DNA of 35,971 nt, taken from assembly GCF_020630935.1 (NCBI RefSeq), contig NZ_JAHDIG010000052.1, forward strand, positions 1 through 35,971, read 5' to 3'. This document shows positions 15,938 through 23,612 of this stretch, piece by piece; positions within the stretch are counted from its first letter, which is position 1, and every line of letters begins with the position of its first letter. This DNA is from Bernardetia sp. (lineage in GTDB: Bacteria > Bacteroidota > Bacteroidia > Cytophagales > Bernardetiaceae). A program made the position numbers and the translations under genes. The notes under the pieces were generated by a model, which had not been told where the DNA came from, did not search any database, and was given only the letters and a program-made list of their open reading frames with translations.

Positions 15938-17152
15938 ATGATGTCTAAAAAGAATGAGAAAAAAAGCCAAAAGAATAATATACCACTTACTATAACTATG
16001 ATAGCTACCCTAATTATTACCTTCTTTATTAGTATTCCTTGTTTTAGCCAAAACATACAAGAAAATGATGCTACTATAGCTTATAGACAAGGCAAACAAC
16101 AAGAAAAAAATGCTTCTAGTGCAATTCATTATGAAAAAGCATTTCAACTGTATGAAAAATCAGCCTATTTAGGATATGATTCTGCACAAGTTGCTTTAGC
16201 TCAATTCTATGAATTAGGTATTGGTACAGAAGTAAATTTTGTAAAGGCTGCTGAACTATATCAGCGAGCTTTAGAACAGGGAAATGCACAGGCTGCTTTT
16301 CGCTTAGGAAATCTTTATGAAAGAGGTAATGGAGTAGAACAAAATATGGAACAAGCAGCACGTTGTTACTTGCAAGCATGGGGAGGAAAATACCCTCGTG
16401 CTGGAGAGGCTTTAGAGCGCATAGAAGCGCAGCGTTGGTTGCCAGCAGATTTGCCTACCTATCGTTTCTACCTAGCCATGAACAATAACCCAAAGGCACA
16501 ATATGAGCTTGGTAAAATGTATTTAGAAGCTAAAAATAATATAAAACCAAATTGGATAAAGGCAAAGTTTTGGTTGAAAAAGGCATCAGAAAATAATTTA
16601 GTAGATGCTCAAATGCTTTTAGCACAAACTTATCAAGAGGGAAAAGTAGTTGAAAAAAATATAGAAACGGCAAGCTACTATTATAGCCAAGCTGCAAAAC
16701 AAAACAATGCAGAGGCTTTAGTTTGGTTGGAAAATCAGCAGGTACAACAAAATACTGAAAATGTAAGACTTACATCAAGTATAAATACAGTAGCTAAGAA
16801 GGAAATTACTGTAATAAACCACTTTGCAGAAGGTGTAAAAGAATTTAACAATAAAAACAATGAAGAGGCATATAATCATTTCCAAAAAGTATCTCCTAAA
16901 AAAGAGCCAGAGGTGTTGAAATACTTGGCTGTTATGCACAAAAATAATTTCATTGACAATGCAAATTTGGGAGAAGCAATTTTATATCTGAATGAATATG
17001 TTACTACTTATCCACAAGATTCAGAAGGATACAAATTATTGGGTGAGATTTACTTAATGAAAAATCAAAAATCAGAAGCAAAGTATTTTTTTGAAAAAGC
17101 AGAGCAAAAAGGAAGTACAATAACTAAAGCAATGTGGGCTGCCGTAGATTAG
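15938..17152 (+). CDS. Exported Sel1/TPR repeat protein
   Basis: A 404-residue protein with a basic N-terminus and a hydrophobic signal segment (about 16-38, ending CFSQN), so periplasmic or membrane-tethered. Sel1-like repeats are visible as AQVALAQFYELGIGTEVNFVKAAELYQRAL (about 83-112), AAFRLGNLYERGNGVEQNMEQAARCY (119-144), AQYELGKMYLEAKNNIKPNWIKAKFWLKKA (187-216) and AQMLLAQTYQEGKVVEKNIETASYYYSQA (224-252). The C-terminus (about 295-395) looks like TPR helices. Such solenoids are protein-interaction scaffolds. The partner is unknown and I see no catalytic motif. A terminator follows. Confidence 0.82.
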   Translation: MMSKKNEKKSQKNNIPLTITMIATLIITFFISIPCFSQNIQENDATIAYRQGKQQEKNASSAIHYEKAFQLYEKSAYLGYDSAQVALAQFYELGIGTEVNFVKAAELYQRALEQGNAQAAFRLGNLYERGNGVEQNMEQAARCYLQAWGGKYPRAGEALERIEAQRWLPADLPTYRFYLAMNNNPKAQYELGKMYLEAKNNIKPNWIKAKFWLKKASENNLVDAQMLLAQTYQEGKVVEKNIETASYYYSQAAKQNNAEALVWLENQQVQQNTENVRLTSSINTVAKKEITVINHFAEGVKEFNNKNNEEAYNHFQKVSPKKEPEVLKYLAVMHKNNFIDNANLGEAILYLNEYVTTYPQDSEGYKLLGEIYLMKNQKSEAKYFFEKAEQKGSTITKAMWAAVD

Positions 17153-17212
17153 ATGTAGCCAACTTTTGTAGCTCACTCTTCAGAACGAGAAAGAGTTTTT
17201 CAAGTAAAGTAT

Positions 17213-17252
17213 AAAATGATTGTTTGAATTTATTTTAAACAATCATTTTTTT
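17213..17252. terminator. Terminator between convergent Sel1 and RluA genes
   Basis: AAAATGATTGTTT (17213-17225) pairs with AAACAATCATTTT (17237-17249), followed by T residues. Only 14 bases separate it from the stop of the convergent gene, so it may act both ways. Confidence 0.85.
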
Positions 17253-17265
17253 GAAAGAAGATTTC

Positions 17266-18945
17266 CTAAAAATCAGCCTCTACCTTAAAATTAACACGCT
17301 CTCTCGTTTTTGGATGCTCAAATTCTAAATATTCAGCGTGCAGATGTAGGCGTTCATCTCTTGTTCCATACAAATCATCACCTACAATAGCAGCATTTAA
17401 GCCGTTAGGATGGGCTGCATGAACTCTTAGCTGATGAGTGCGTCCAGTTAGGGGATAGAAATAAACACGAGTTTGATTTTTTACACTGTTTACTTGCAAT
17501 ACTTCATACTTTGTTTGAGCTGGCTTTCCGTGTTGATAACAAATAAGCTGATGAGGACGATTTTCCAAATCTACACGCAAAGGCAAATCTATCAAACCAT
17601 TTTTAGTTTTTAAAATACCGTCTAACACAGCAATATAACGTTTTTTTACAGTTCTTTTTATAAACTGACGTTGCAAAAACTGATAGCTACTTTTATTTTT
17701 AGCCACCAACAACAAACCCGATGTGCTTTGGTCTAAACGATGCACAAGGACTGCACTTGGATAAATTTCTTGTATTCTAGTCTGTACAGAATCTTTGATA
17801 TTTCGCCCTGGAACGGAAAGAAATTCGGCAGGTTTATTAATTATCAAAAAAGAATCATCTTCATAAACAATTTCTAATTCTTTTCCCAACGCTGGATTTT
17901 TGAGCATTGGATTTTCTTCTACCTCCAAACCTTGTAACATAAAACCCAAAATAGGTTCACACTTCGCACGGCAAGAAGGATAAAACTGTCCATGCTTTCG
18001 AATTTCAGATTTAGGAGGCTGTCCCCACCAAAATTCTCCTAATACTATCGGCTCAAGGTTATTTTTGTAAGCATAATGTAAAAGTTTAGGAGCTGCACAC
18101 TCGCCAGCACCAGCAGGAGGAGCAATTTCTAACTCTTTATTGAAAATAGTTTGAAGGCTTTTGTATTCTCCTCTTGCATTCAAAAATGTATATTTTTCAA
18201 ACAAACGCTGCTGCAAATCATTGCTTCGGTTTTTTCGTTCTTTTTTTAGCTCTGCTATTTTATCTTTAAAAACATTTAGCTGATTTTCGACTCCTAAAAG
18301 TCTTTCTGCCCAATCTCGTTTGAGTTTTTTGAAGAAATATTGCTGTTCTAGGCTTTCATCTTTGAGTTGCTCTTTTAAGTGTTCAAAATCGGTTTCAGAC
18401 AGTTCTTTACTTGCTGCTTCTCTTCTTACTTTTCGCTCTTGCTTTTTGATTTTTAATTTTTGCTTGTTTATTTCTATTTCTGCTAAAGAACGCTGTGTTT
18501 CTGCATTAAAAAATAGCTGCAATTCTTTAAATTCATTATCGTTTTCTAAGTTTTCTATTTCTCTGTTGAGAGCATTCAAAACCTCTTCTTCTTTTCTGAA
18601 AAAACCATCTTTTTTCAAAATATCAAATACAGGAGGAACAAAATAATGATGTTCGTTACTGTCTGCTAGTTTTCCAGAAAAGGCTGCCAAAAATCCGATT
18701 TCATTCTCTTTATTTCTTACCACTAAGACACCAAACATTTTTCCAATGACCATTCCCTCATCATTTGGATTCAGACCAAAGTTGTGTTTCCAGTCTGTTT
18801 GTGTAGTTAGATATTCCTGTACTTGCTCTGCTGCAATTTTGACAAGCTCGTGAGCCTCATAATAAAAAGGAAAGTTGAAGAGTTTAGGAAGCTCAATATC
18901 CTTTATGGATTTCTTAAATGGAATAAAACGACTAGGAACAGGCAT
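17266..18945 (-). CDS. RluA-family RNA pseudouridine synthase with long N-terminal extension
   Basis: A 559-residue protein whose C-terminal third (about 355-520) is an RluA/RsuA-type pseudouridine synthase: the catalytic motif HRLDQSTSGLLLVAK with Asp405, the KKRYIAVLDG segment (434-443) and LTGRTHQLRVHAAH (499-512). The first 350 residues are an added region: a globular part with FGLNPNDEGMVIGKMFGVLVV, a highly charged coiled coil (about 115-250), then AAPKLLHYAY...GEFWWGQPPKSEIRKHGQFYPSCRAKCEPILGFML (285-336) with a CxxxC pair. I recall this architecture in other long RluA-like proteins, so it is probably a genuine subfamily rather than a chimera. The RNA target is unknown. Confidence 0.88.
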   Translation of the reverse strand: MPVPSRFIPFKKSIKDIELPKLFNFPFYYEAHELVKIAAEQVQEYLTTQTDWKHNFGLNPNDEGMVIGKMFGVLVVRNKENEIGFLAAFSGKLADSNEHHYFVPPVFDILKKDGFFRKEEEVLNALNREIENLENDNEFKELQLFFNAETQRSLAEIEINKQKLKIKKQERKVRREAASKELSETDFEHLKEQLKDESLEQQYFFKKLKRDWAERLLGVENQLNVFKDKIAELKKERKNRSNDLQQRLFEKYTFLNARGEYKSLQTIFNKELEIAPPAGAGECAAPKLLHYAYKNNLEPIVLGEFWWGQPPKSEIRKHGQFYPSCRAKCEPILGFMLQGLEVEENPMLKNPALGKELEIVYEDDSFLIINKPAEFLSVPGRNIKDSVQTRIQEIYPSAVLVHRLDQSTSGLLLVAKNKSSYQFLQRQFIKRTVKKRYIAVLDGILKTKNGLIDLPLRVDLENRPHQLICYQHGKPAQTKYEVLQVNSVKNQTRVYFYPLTGRTHQLRVHAAHPNGLNAAIVGDDLYGTRDERLHLHAEYLEFEHPKTRERVNFKVEADF

Positions 18946-18984
18946 TTGAAAACTAAATAGACTTTAAAGTTGAGATAAGAAATG

Positions 18985-18992
18985 CAAAGGTA
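18985..18992 (-). promoter_or_regulatory. Possible -7 box for the RluA-family gene (TACCTTTG)
   Basis: The minus strand reads TACCTTTG followed by C, about 40 bases before the ATG at 18945, which is a plausible leader length. The -33 element is not clear. Confidence 0.35.
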
Positions 18993-19111
18993 AGAAAAAG
19001 AGACTTCTATGCTGTTGTAGGGTAAGTGATTATGGTTTTTTATTTAGTTTTGTGTTATTCAAGTCTAAGGTTTGCCAACTGATAGGGTAGTTAAAATATT
19101 AAGTATTTGTA

Positions 19112-19232
19112 ATAAAGGTTATCACAGTTATTTGCGTAGGTCAGACTTTCAAGTCTGACGACAAAGATTAAAAAGACTTTACCAACCAGTCTGGAAGACT
19201 AGTGTACAAAGTTAACCGTGATAACGTTTTAT
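19112..19232. repeat. Nested inverted-repeat (MITE/REP-like) element
   Basis: Outer arms GTTATCACAGTTA (19118-19130) and TAACCGTGATAAC (19213-19225) are inverted repeats with one mismatch, and the similarity extends a few bases outward. Inside, GTCAGACTT (19140-19148) and AAGTCTGAC (19151-19159) form a perfect 9-bp hairpin, and a weaker hairpin AGTCT-GGA-AGACT lies near 19189-19201. No coding capacity and no clear target-site duplication. Confidence 0.65.
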
Positions 19233-19270
19233 AATCTGTATTTTTATTATTCACCAAATCACTTTGAAAT

Positions 19271-19877
19271 ATGTTATTAAGACATTTTTGTTTTATCTAT
19301 CTTTTAATCTTTTTAGTAGGATGTACTGAAAGTGGGAAGAGTTTTTCCAATGATAATAATAAATATTTTGCTATAAAGGATTGTACTAAGCTATATGATT
19401 TATATGTAGGAGACTACTTAACAGTGGATAGTGCTATGGATTCACAGTATATAGTAGAAGGCTTCGATGAAATAAAATATATTACACCAGACTCAAACTA
19501 TGTTTACATACTCTCAGGAGGTCATCCTTTTGGGAGAACAATGCAGCCAAAAAATATTTACGTAGGAAAAATAGATAGAGATGGTAACTTGTTATATGAA
19601 TTTAGAACAAGAGAAGCAAATACTTATCATTGATATAAGTGAAGACAGAATAAATAATGATTCTTTTGAATATTATTTAAATATTGTAAATGATACTTGT
19701 AAATCTTATTTTTTTGGAAACTACTTGATAGATAAAAATACTACAATTAGTAGCATAGAAAATATATACTTAAATAATAAAAATAAAAAGGCAGATTTGT
19801 GTTGTAATAGTAGTAGAGATGATTGGAAATATCGTGGTTCAAATATAATAAAAATAGACTCTTGTAACACAAGATAA
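19271..19877 (+). pseudogene. Probable frameshifted lipoprotein gene
   Basis: Two overlapping frames look like parts of one gene. 19271-19633 encodes 120 residues with a lipoprotein signal (FLVGCTES, Cys18) and a beta-rich body ending GKIDRDGNLLYEFRTREANTYH. A frame one base later continues with IIDISEDRINNDSFEYYLNIVNDTCKSYFFG and runs to 19877. The second frame has no signal or independent start of its own except an in-frame ATG at 19581 inside the first. A single +1 shift or one-base insertion near 19609-19633 would explain both. It could be a decayed gene, a sequencing error in an A-rich stretch or, less likely, two overlapping genes. Function not recognised. Confidence 0.5.
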
Positions 19878-19967
19878 GATATTTTTCACACCCTTGTTAG
19901 TGTTTTAGTTTCGGCTTGCCGTAATGCCACCAAGCATGCATTTTATACGAACTTGTGAGTGTGTTGG

Positions 19968-19998
19968 TTGTTGGTGTCGCTATCACTTAAACACCAGC
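19968..19998. repeat. Second copy of TTGTTGGTGTCGCTAT hairpin
   Basis: The 16 bases at 19968-19983 are identical to 10985-11000. They open a hairpin in which TGGTGT pairs with ACACCA (19991-19996), as in the first copy. It lies in the leader of the first CxxC...HC membrane gene. Confidence 0.65.
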
Positions 19999-20062
19999 AA
20001 TGGTAGAAAAACAAACCTATGCCTTACCACTTTTGAAATCTATTATAATTTTTGATAAAAAA

Positions 20063-20929
20063 ATGTACTATATACACAAACTAAGTAAGCGAAAGCATAA
20101 AGATTTCTTGAAGCAGCAACGTATTGACCCCATTACAGGGGATACAATAAAGGAAAGACACAAAGTTGTTGTGTGTGCTTCTTGTAAGTCTGCTTTTTTG
20201 GAAGAGAGTTGGCAGTATTTGGACGAGGAACATTGTAATCAAACCAAGACACTTAAAGAGTTACCTACTTCTGAAAAACTTGAAATTAAGTATAAGGCAC
20301 TAGAGTTTGAGTTTGAAGATGAAGTATTGAAAGACATTCCTATTTGGCAAATCATTTTGGGAAATATAGTCATAGGTACTTTGGTGCTTTTAGCTTTGTT
20401 GTTAGTGATACCTTTTTTTCTCATAATTGACTACGTTCGTCCTCTGCTAAATGAAGTAAGCCCTTATGTATTTGTCCCTATCCTTTTTCTGTTATTTATG
20501 CTTTTTATTAGTTGCACAATCTGGGCAGTTTGGGAAGGAGACGACAAACTAATAGAGAAATACAAAATGTACAGGAAATACAGAAGAATATTTATCACTG
20601 TTTCCACAGAGAGAATGTACAAACTATACCAACTAGAAATACATAAAGAAGCAAAAAAACTGAAAATAGAGAATCACTATGATAAGTTTTCAATACCATT
20701 AGAAGATATTACGAAGTTAGATTATTCGTTTAGACAAGTGGATAATAAAAAACAAAAGAATTTTTGTGGCGTAGAACTAAAAGTGATATTAGATTTTCAG
20801 AATAACGAAGACTTCAGTCAAAAAATACTAATCACACAGATTAAGGAAGAACAAATTGGCGAATGGAAATATTTTCTCAACCGACTTCCATCTCATATAC
20901 AACCACAAATCGCTAGTCAGAGAGTATAA
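20063..20929 (+). CDS. Membrane protein with N-terminal CxxC...HC zinc-binding-like module (paralog 1)
   Basis: With the ATG at 20063 this is a 288-residue protein. Residues 1-65 hold a conserved module: KQQRIDPITGDTI, then CASC (C38, C41), W50, and HC (H57, C58), reminiscent of bacterial RING/zinc-ribbon-like modules. Two hydrophobic segments follow (about 96-123 and 134-156), then a cytosolic-looking C-terminal domain (about 175-275) with IPLEDITKLDYSF and a final amphipathic EWKYFLNRL, which may be PH-like. The start was chosen because the next gene begins with the same MYY...KHKDF sequence; an in-frame ATG at 20000 lies inside the hairpin repeat. The stop is one base before the ATG of the next gene, so the two are surely co-transcribed. 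Function unknown. Confidence 0.72.
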   Translation: MYYIHKLSKRKHKDFLKQQRIDPITGDTIKERHKVVVCASCKSAFLEESWQYLDEEHCNQTKTLKELPTSEKLEIKYKALEFEFEDEVLKDIPIWQIILGNIVIGTLVLLALLLVIPFFLIIDYVRPLLNEVSPYVFVPILFLLFMLFISCTIWAVWEGDDKLIEKYKMYRKYRRIFITVSTERMYKLYQLEIHKEAKKLKIENHYDKFSIPLEDITKLDYSFRQVDNKKQKNFCGVELKVILDFQNNEDFSQKILITQIKEEQIGEWKYFLNRLPSHIQPQIASQRV

Positions 20930-20930
20930 T

Positions 20931-21722
20931 ATGTATTATTCACATTATTTAGAGAAAGATAAACACCAAGACTTCTTACTACAACAACGAGTTGACCCTA
21001 TTACAGGAGAGCGTATTGAAGCAGGAGATAAGGTTGTTTTTTGTGCTTCTTGTAAATCTGCTTTTTTTGAAGAGAGTTGGCAATATTTAGAAGGTAAGCA
21101 CTGCAATCAAACCAAGACACTCAAAAATATTCCTGTTGCCAAAACGCTTTGGCTCAAAGCAAAACCATTAGAATTTCTGCCCTTTGATTTTAAAGGGTTT
21201 GATGTTCATGTGGTTTATAAAACACTTATATACAAATTACTAAAATCCATCTTGGTTGCTGGTTTCTACTTGTCTGTAATATTTGCTTTTTTAGCAGTAG
21301 ATGAAAGGGATTTGAAACGAGCTTCAGTACTATCTATTTTAGCAATAGCTTTCGTACCCTTGACTTTTGGTTATGAGCAGGTACTCAAACAGTTACCTGC
21401 TTTTTTTCGCAATTATTTTATTCAGATTGACAAAAAACACAGACTAGCCATAGATTCCAAAAAACAGACTATTATTTTGAGAGGAGACTTTCAAGAATTA
21501 GAATTACCACTTTCTAGTATTCATAAAATGGATTATTCATTTAATTATGTCTATCAAGACACTTCAAGGTATAAAGATATGTGTGATTTGAAAGTTACAT
21601 TAGGCTTTAGTGAAAAAGGAATTTATAAAGAGCGAACTCTAACAGCACAGTTTAGAAAAATATATTTCTATAAGTGGGAAGAATTTTGTCAAAAGCTACC
21701 TCAAAAACTTCAAGTAGCTTGA
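20931..21722 (+). CDS. Membrane protein with N-terminal CxxC...HC module (paralog 2)
   Basis: A 263-residue tandem paralog of the preceding gene. The first 65 residues are very similar and in register: QQRVDPITGERI, CASCKSAFFEESWQYL (C38, C41, W50), HCNQTKTL (H57, C58). The rest has diverged in sequence but keeps the plan: two hydrophobic segments (about 102-123 and 132-148) and a C-terminal domain with LPLSSIHKMDYSFNYV, matching LEDITKLDYSF of paralog 1. The frame extends upstream to 20856 inside the first gene, but the ATG at 20931 matches the paralog's start. I infer a recent duplication with faster change in the membrane and C-terminal parts. Function unknown; a role in ubiquitin-like chemistry is not shown. 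Confidence 0.75.
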   Translation: MYYSHYLEKDKHQDFLLQQRVDPITGERIEAGDKVVFCASCKSAFFEESWQYLEGKHCNQTKTLKNIPVAKTLWLKAKPLEFLPFDFKGFDVHVVYKTLIYKLLKSILVAGFYLSVIFAFLAVDERDLKRASVLSILAIAFVPLTFGYEQVLKQLPAFFRNYFIQIDKKHRLAIDSKKQTIILRGDFQELELPLSSIHKMDYSFNYVYQDTSRYKDMCDLKVTLGFSEKGIYKERTLTAQFRKIYFYKWEEFCQKLPQKLQVA

Positions 21723-21977
21723 AAAATACATCTAAATGTTTCAGTGTTTTGTCGAAGAATTTTATCTGTTTGTCTAAAAAAATAGCTTATTTATCGAAAA
21801 AAACTTTAAATTCGACGCAATTTTAAAATACATTTAGCGTTATATAGACAAATGAAAGTAAGAAAGAAAATAGCATAAGGCACGTTAATTGAAAAAAAAA
21901 CTTTAATTTTAACTCTTTATTTAGTTTTCTAGTCTGTTTCAAGAAGAATTAATTTAACATCTCTACATAAGATAACT

Positions 21978-22913
21978 ATGAAAAAACAAAACACAACTCT
22001 CCTCTCAAAAATTACTAGAGGAATAATTGGAATGGCAGCACTCATCTGTGGTGTTACCTTTTCTGCAAATGCGCAAGAGTTTGGTATGGAGTACGCTCAA
22101 GATGGTTATAACCACAACTCTATTCGTCCAATCCACGAATCACATATTATGTATAAAAAGACACTTTGGTTTAGAATGTCTTTGAAGGAAAAGCAAAACC
22201 TTCCATTTTTTGCTGTGGAAAATGAAATTACAAAAGTAATTATTGATGCTGTAAAATTGGGTATCATTCGCCCTTACCAAAACGATTCGTTACGTACTCG
22301 TATGTCACAGGAGCAGTTTTTAGAAAACCTTACTATTCCTTCAGAAGAAGTACAACTTACAGAAGAAGAGATTGCAATGGGCTTTACCCAAGATGACCTT
22401 GGTGGCTTCGGTGGAGGTGACGACTGGGGTTCTGAAGGTGGCTGGGGAGGCGACGGTGGAGGCGGAGGCGGAGCCGAAGCTGAAACTGCTGCTAACGAAT
22501 TTTATCCTAAGCAACTTCACTTGTTAGAAATCAAAGAAGATTTGCTTTTTGATAACAAACACTCTCGTATGAAGCACGATATTCAAGCAATTACGATTAT
22601 TATCCCTGCTGAAATGAATCCATCTACAGGTTTAGAGAAAAAATTAGCTTCTTTCTCATACAAAGAATTGGTTCAAAATCTTTTCCGTGATAACTCTCAA
22701 GCGATTTGGTATAATGAGCGCAACAACCGTCATCACAGAAACTTAGAGGAAGCATTTGACTTACGTCTTTTCAATGCTCGTGTTATCAAGTATGACAATG
22801 CTAGAGACAATATGATTGTTGATATTTACGAAGACCAACGTGCAGCTTTGATTGCAGCACAACAATACGAACACCAATTAGTGGAATATGAAAGCCACCT
22901 TTGGGAAAACTAA
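21978..22913 (+). CDS. gldN: Gliding motility / type IX secretion protein GldN
   Basis: A 311-residue exported protein (signal peptide ending SANAQE, residue 33) of the GldN/PorN family, which forms the periplasmic ring of the type IX secretion system with GldK. The family opening is clear: IRPIHESHIMYKKTLWFRMSLKEKQNLPFF (49-78), followed by the VIIDAVKLGIIRPYQND region and a C-terminal EDQRAALIAAQQYEHQLVEYESHLWEN. Between about 140 and 170 lies a glycine- and aspartate-rich linker (LGGFGGGDDW, then a run of Gly). In known genomes gldN follows gldK, gldL and gldM, but none is next to it here. It may be a displaced single copy or an additional paralog. Confidence 0.88.
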   Translation: MKKQNTTLLSKITRGIIGMAALICGVTFSANAQEFGMEYAQDGYNHNSIRPIHESHIMYKKTLWFRMSLKEKQNLPFFAVENEITKVIIDAVKLGIIRPYQNDSLRTRMSQEQFLENLTIPSEEVQLTEEEIAMGFTQDDLGGFGGGDDWGSEGGWGGDGGGGGGAEAETAANEFYPKQLHLLEIKEDLLFDNKHSRMKHDIQAITIIIPAEMNPSTGLEKKLASFSYKELVQNLFRDNSQAIWYNERNNRHHRNLEEAFDLRLFNARVIKYDNARDNMIVDIYEDQRAALIAAQQYEHQLVEYESHLWEN

Positions 22914-22934
22914 AATATAATTTTTAGAAATTTG

Positions 22935-22977
22935 AAAAGCCTTTTTCACTAAAAAAGAAAGTGAAAAAGGCTTTTTT
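22935..22977 (+). terminator. Terminator after gldN
   Basis: AAAAGCCTTTTTCACT (22935-22950) pairs over 16 bp with AGTGAAAAAGGCTTTT (22960-22975), followed by T residues. Confidence 0.92.
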
Positions 22978-23023
22978 GTGAAACCTCAAACCATAAATAT
23001 AGAACTTATTGCTTTTATAATGT

Positions 23024-23031
23024 TATATTTG
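23024..23031 (+). promoter_or_regulatory. Possible -7 box (TATATTTG)
   Basis: TATATTTG matches TAnnTTTG about 60 bases before the lipoprotein ATG at 23092. A small hairpin (CAAGAC 23036-23041 with GTCTTG 23049-23054) would lie at the start of the transcript. Confidence 0.35.
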
Positions 23032-23091
23032 AGAACAAGACAGTTTAAGTCTTGACTATAAATTTTTTAATTATAATTAATTTTTTTAACG

Positions 23092-23511
23092 ATGAACACT
23101 AATTATTATTCATTACTTATTGCCTTTCTATTTTTTGTAACAGGTTTTGTTGCTTGTAAAGGAAAAGAAAACAAGGATTCTACAACAGAAACAAAAACCT
23201 ATACAGCCGAACAGCTTATGGACGTGCGTTGGAAAGCTACTTCTGGAGTAGAAGGTGGAGAAGAACTCAATTTTGCTAAAGATGCCCAAAAGGGAGAACT
23301 TTCATATCAGAGAATTTATGGAGAGGGAACAGCAGCCAACACAGTTACAGGCTATTGGAAAATAGAAGATGGAAACAAACTCGTATTAGAAGATTGGGAT
23401 GCTGCTGCCAGTACGACCAAGCCTGCCGAAACTTATACTATCGAATCTATCTCCGATACAGAATTAGTTTTAGTAAGTAGTGGAGGAAACAAAAGAGTGT
23501 ACAGCAAATAA
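23092..23511 (+). CDS. Small lipocalin-like lipoprotein
   Basis: A 139-residue lipoprotein with a hydrophobic signal and lipobox FVAC (Cys22), then a Lys/Glu/Thr-rich tether. The mature domain (about 38-139) has beta-strand rhythm and reads like small Bacteroidota lipocalin-like proteins: LMDVRWKATSGVEGGEELNFAKD, TVTGYWKIEDGNKLVLEDWD, YTIESISDTELVLVSSGGNKRVYSK. It probably sits at the outer membrane. No ligand can be predicted. It has its own possible promoter and terminator, so it is likely monocistronic. Confidence 0.72.
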   Translation: MNTNYYSLLIAFLFFVTGFVACKGKENKDSTTETKTYTAEQLMDVRWKATSGVEGGEELNFAKDAQKGELSYQRIYGEGTAANTVTGYWKIEDGNKLVLEDWDAAASTTKPAETYTIESISDTELVLVSSGGNKRVYSK

Positions 23512-23549
23512 TTTTTGTGCAAATATCTTTTAGTTTTAAGATTTTTATG

Positions 23550-23587
23550 AAAAACTATGTTTCTTTGTAGGCATAGTTTTTTGTTTT
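23550..23587 (+). terminator. Terminator after lipocalin-like gene
   Basis: AAAAACTATG (23550-23559) pairs with CATAGTTTTT (23572-23581), ending in a T-rich stretch. Confidence 0.8.
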
Positions 23588-23612
23588 TATTCTACTAAAC
23601 CTCTATTTCAAA

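Larger units (their letters stand above)
18946..19270. other. 325-bp intergenic region carrying a nested repeat
   Basis: Contains a promoter-like box for the pseudouridine synthase at its left end and a nested inverted-repeat element at 19112-19232. No ORF or RNA gene is supported. Confidence 0.6.

Noticed and set aside
20000-20062. Upstream ATG for the first CxxC...HC protein
   Set aside because: It overlaps the hairpin repeat. The paralog starts at the position equivalent to 20063 with the same MYY sequence.
20856-20930. In-frame start for the second CxxC...HC gene inside the first gene
   Set aside because: The ATG at 20931 aligns with the paralog's start and needs no overlap.
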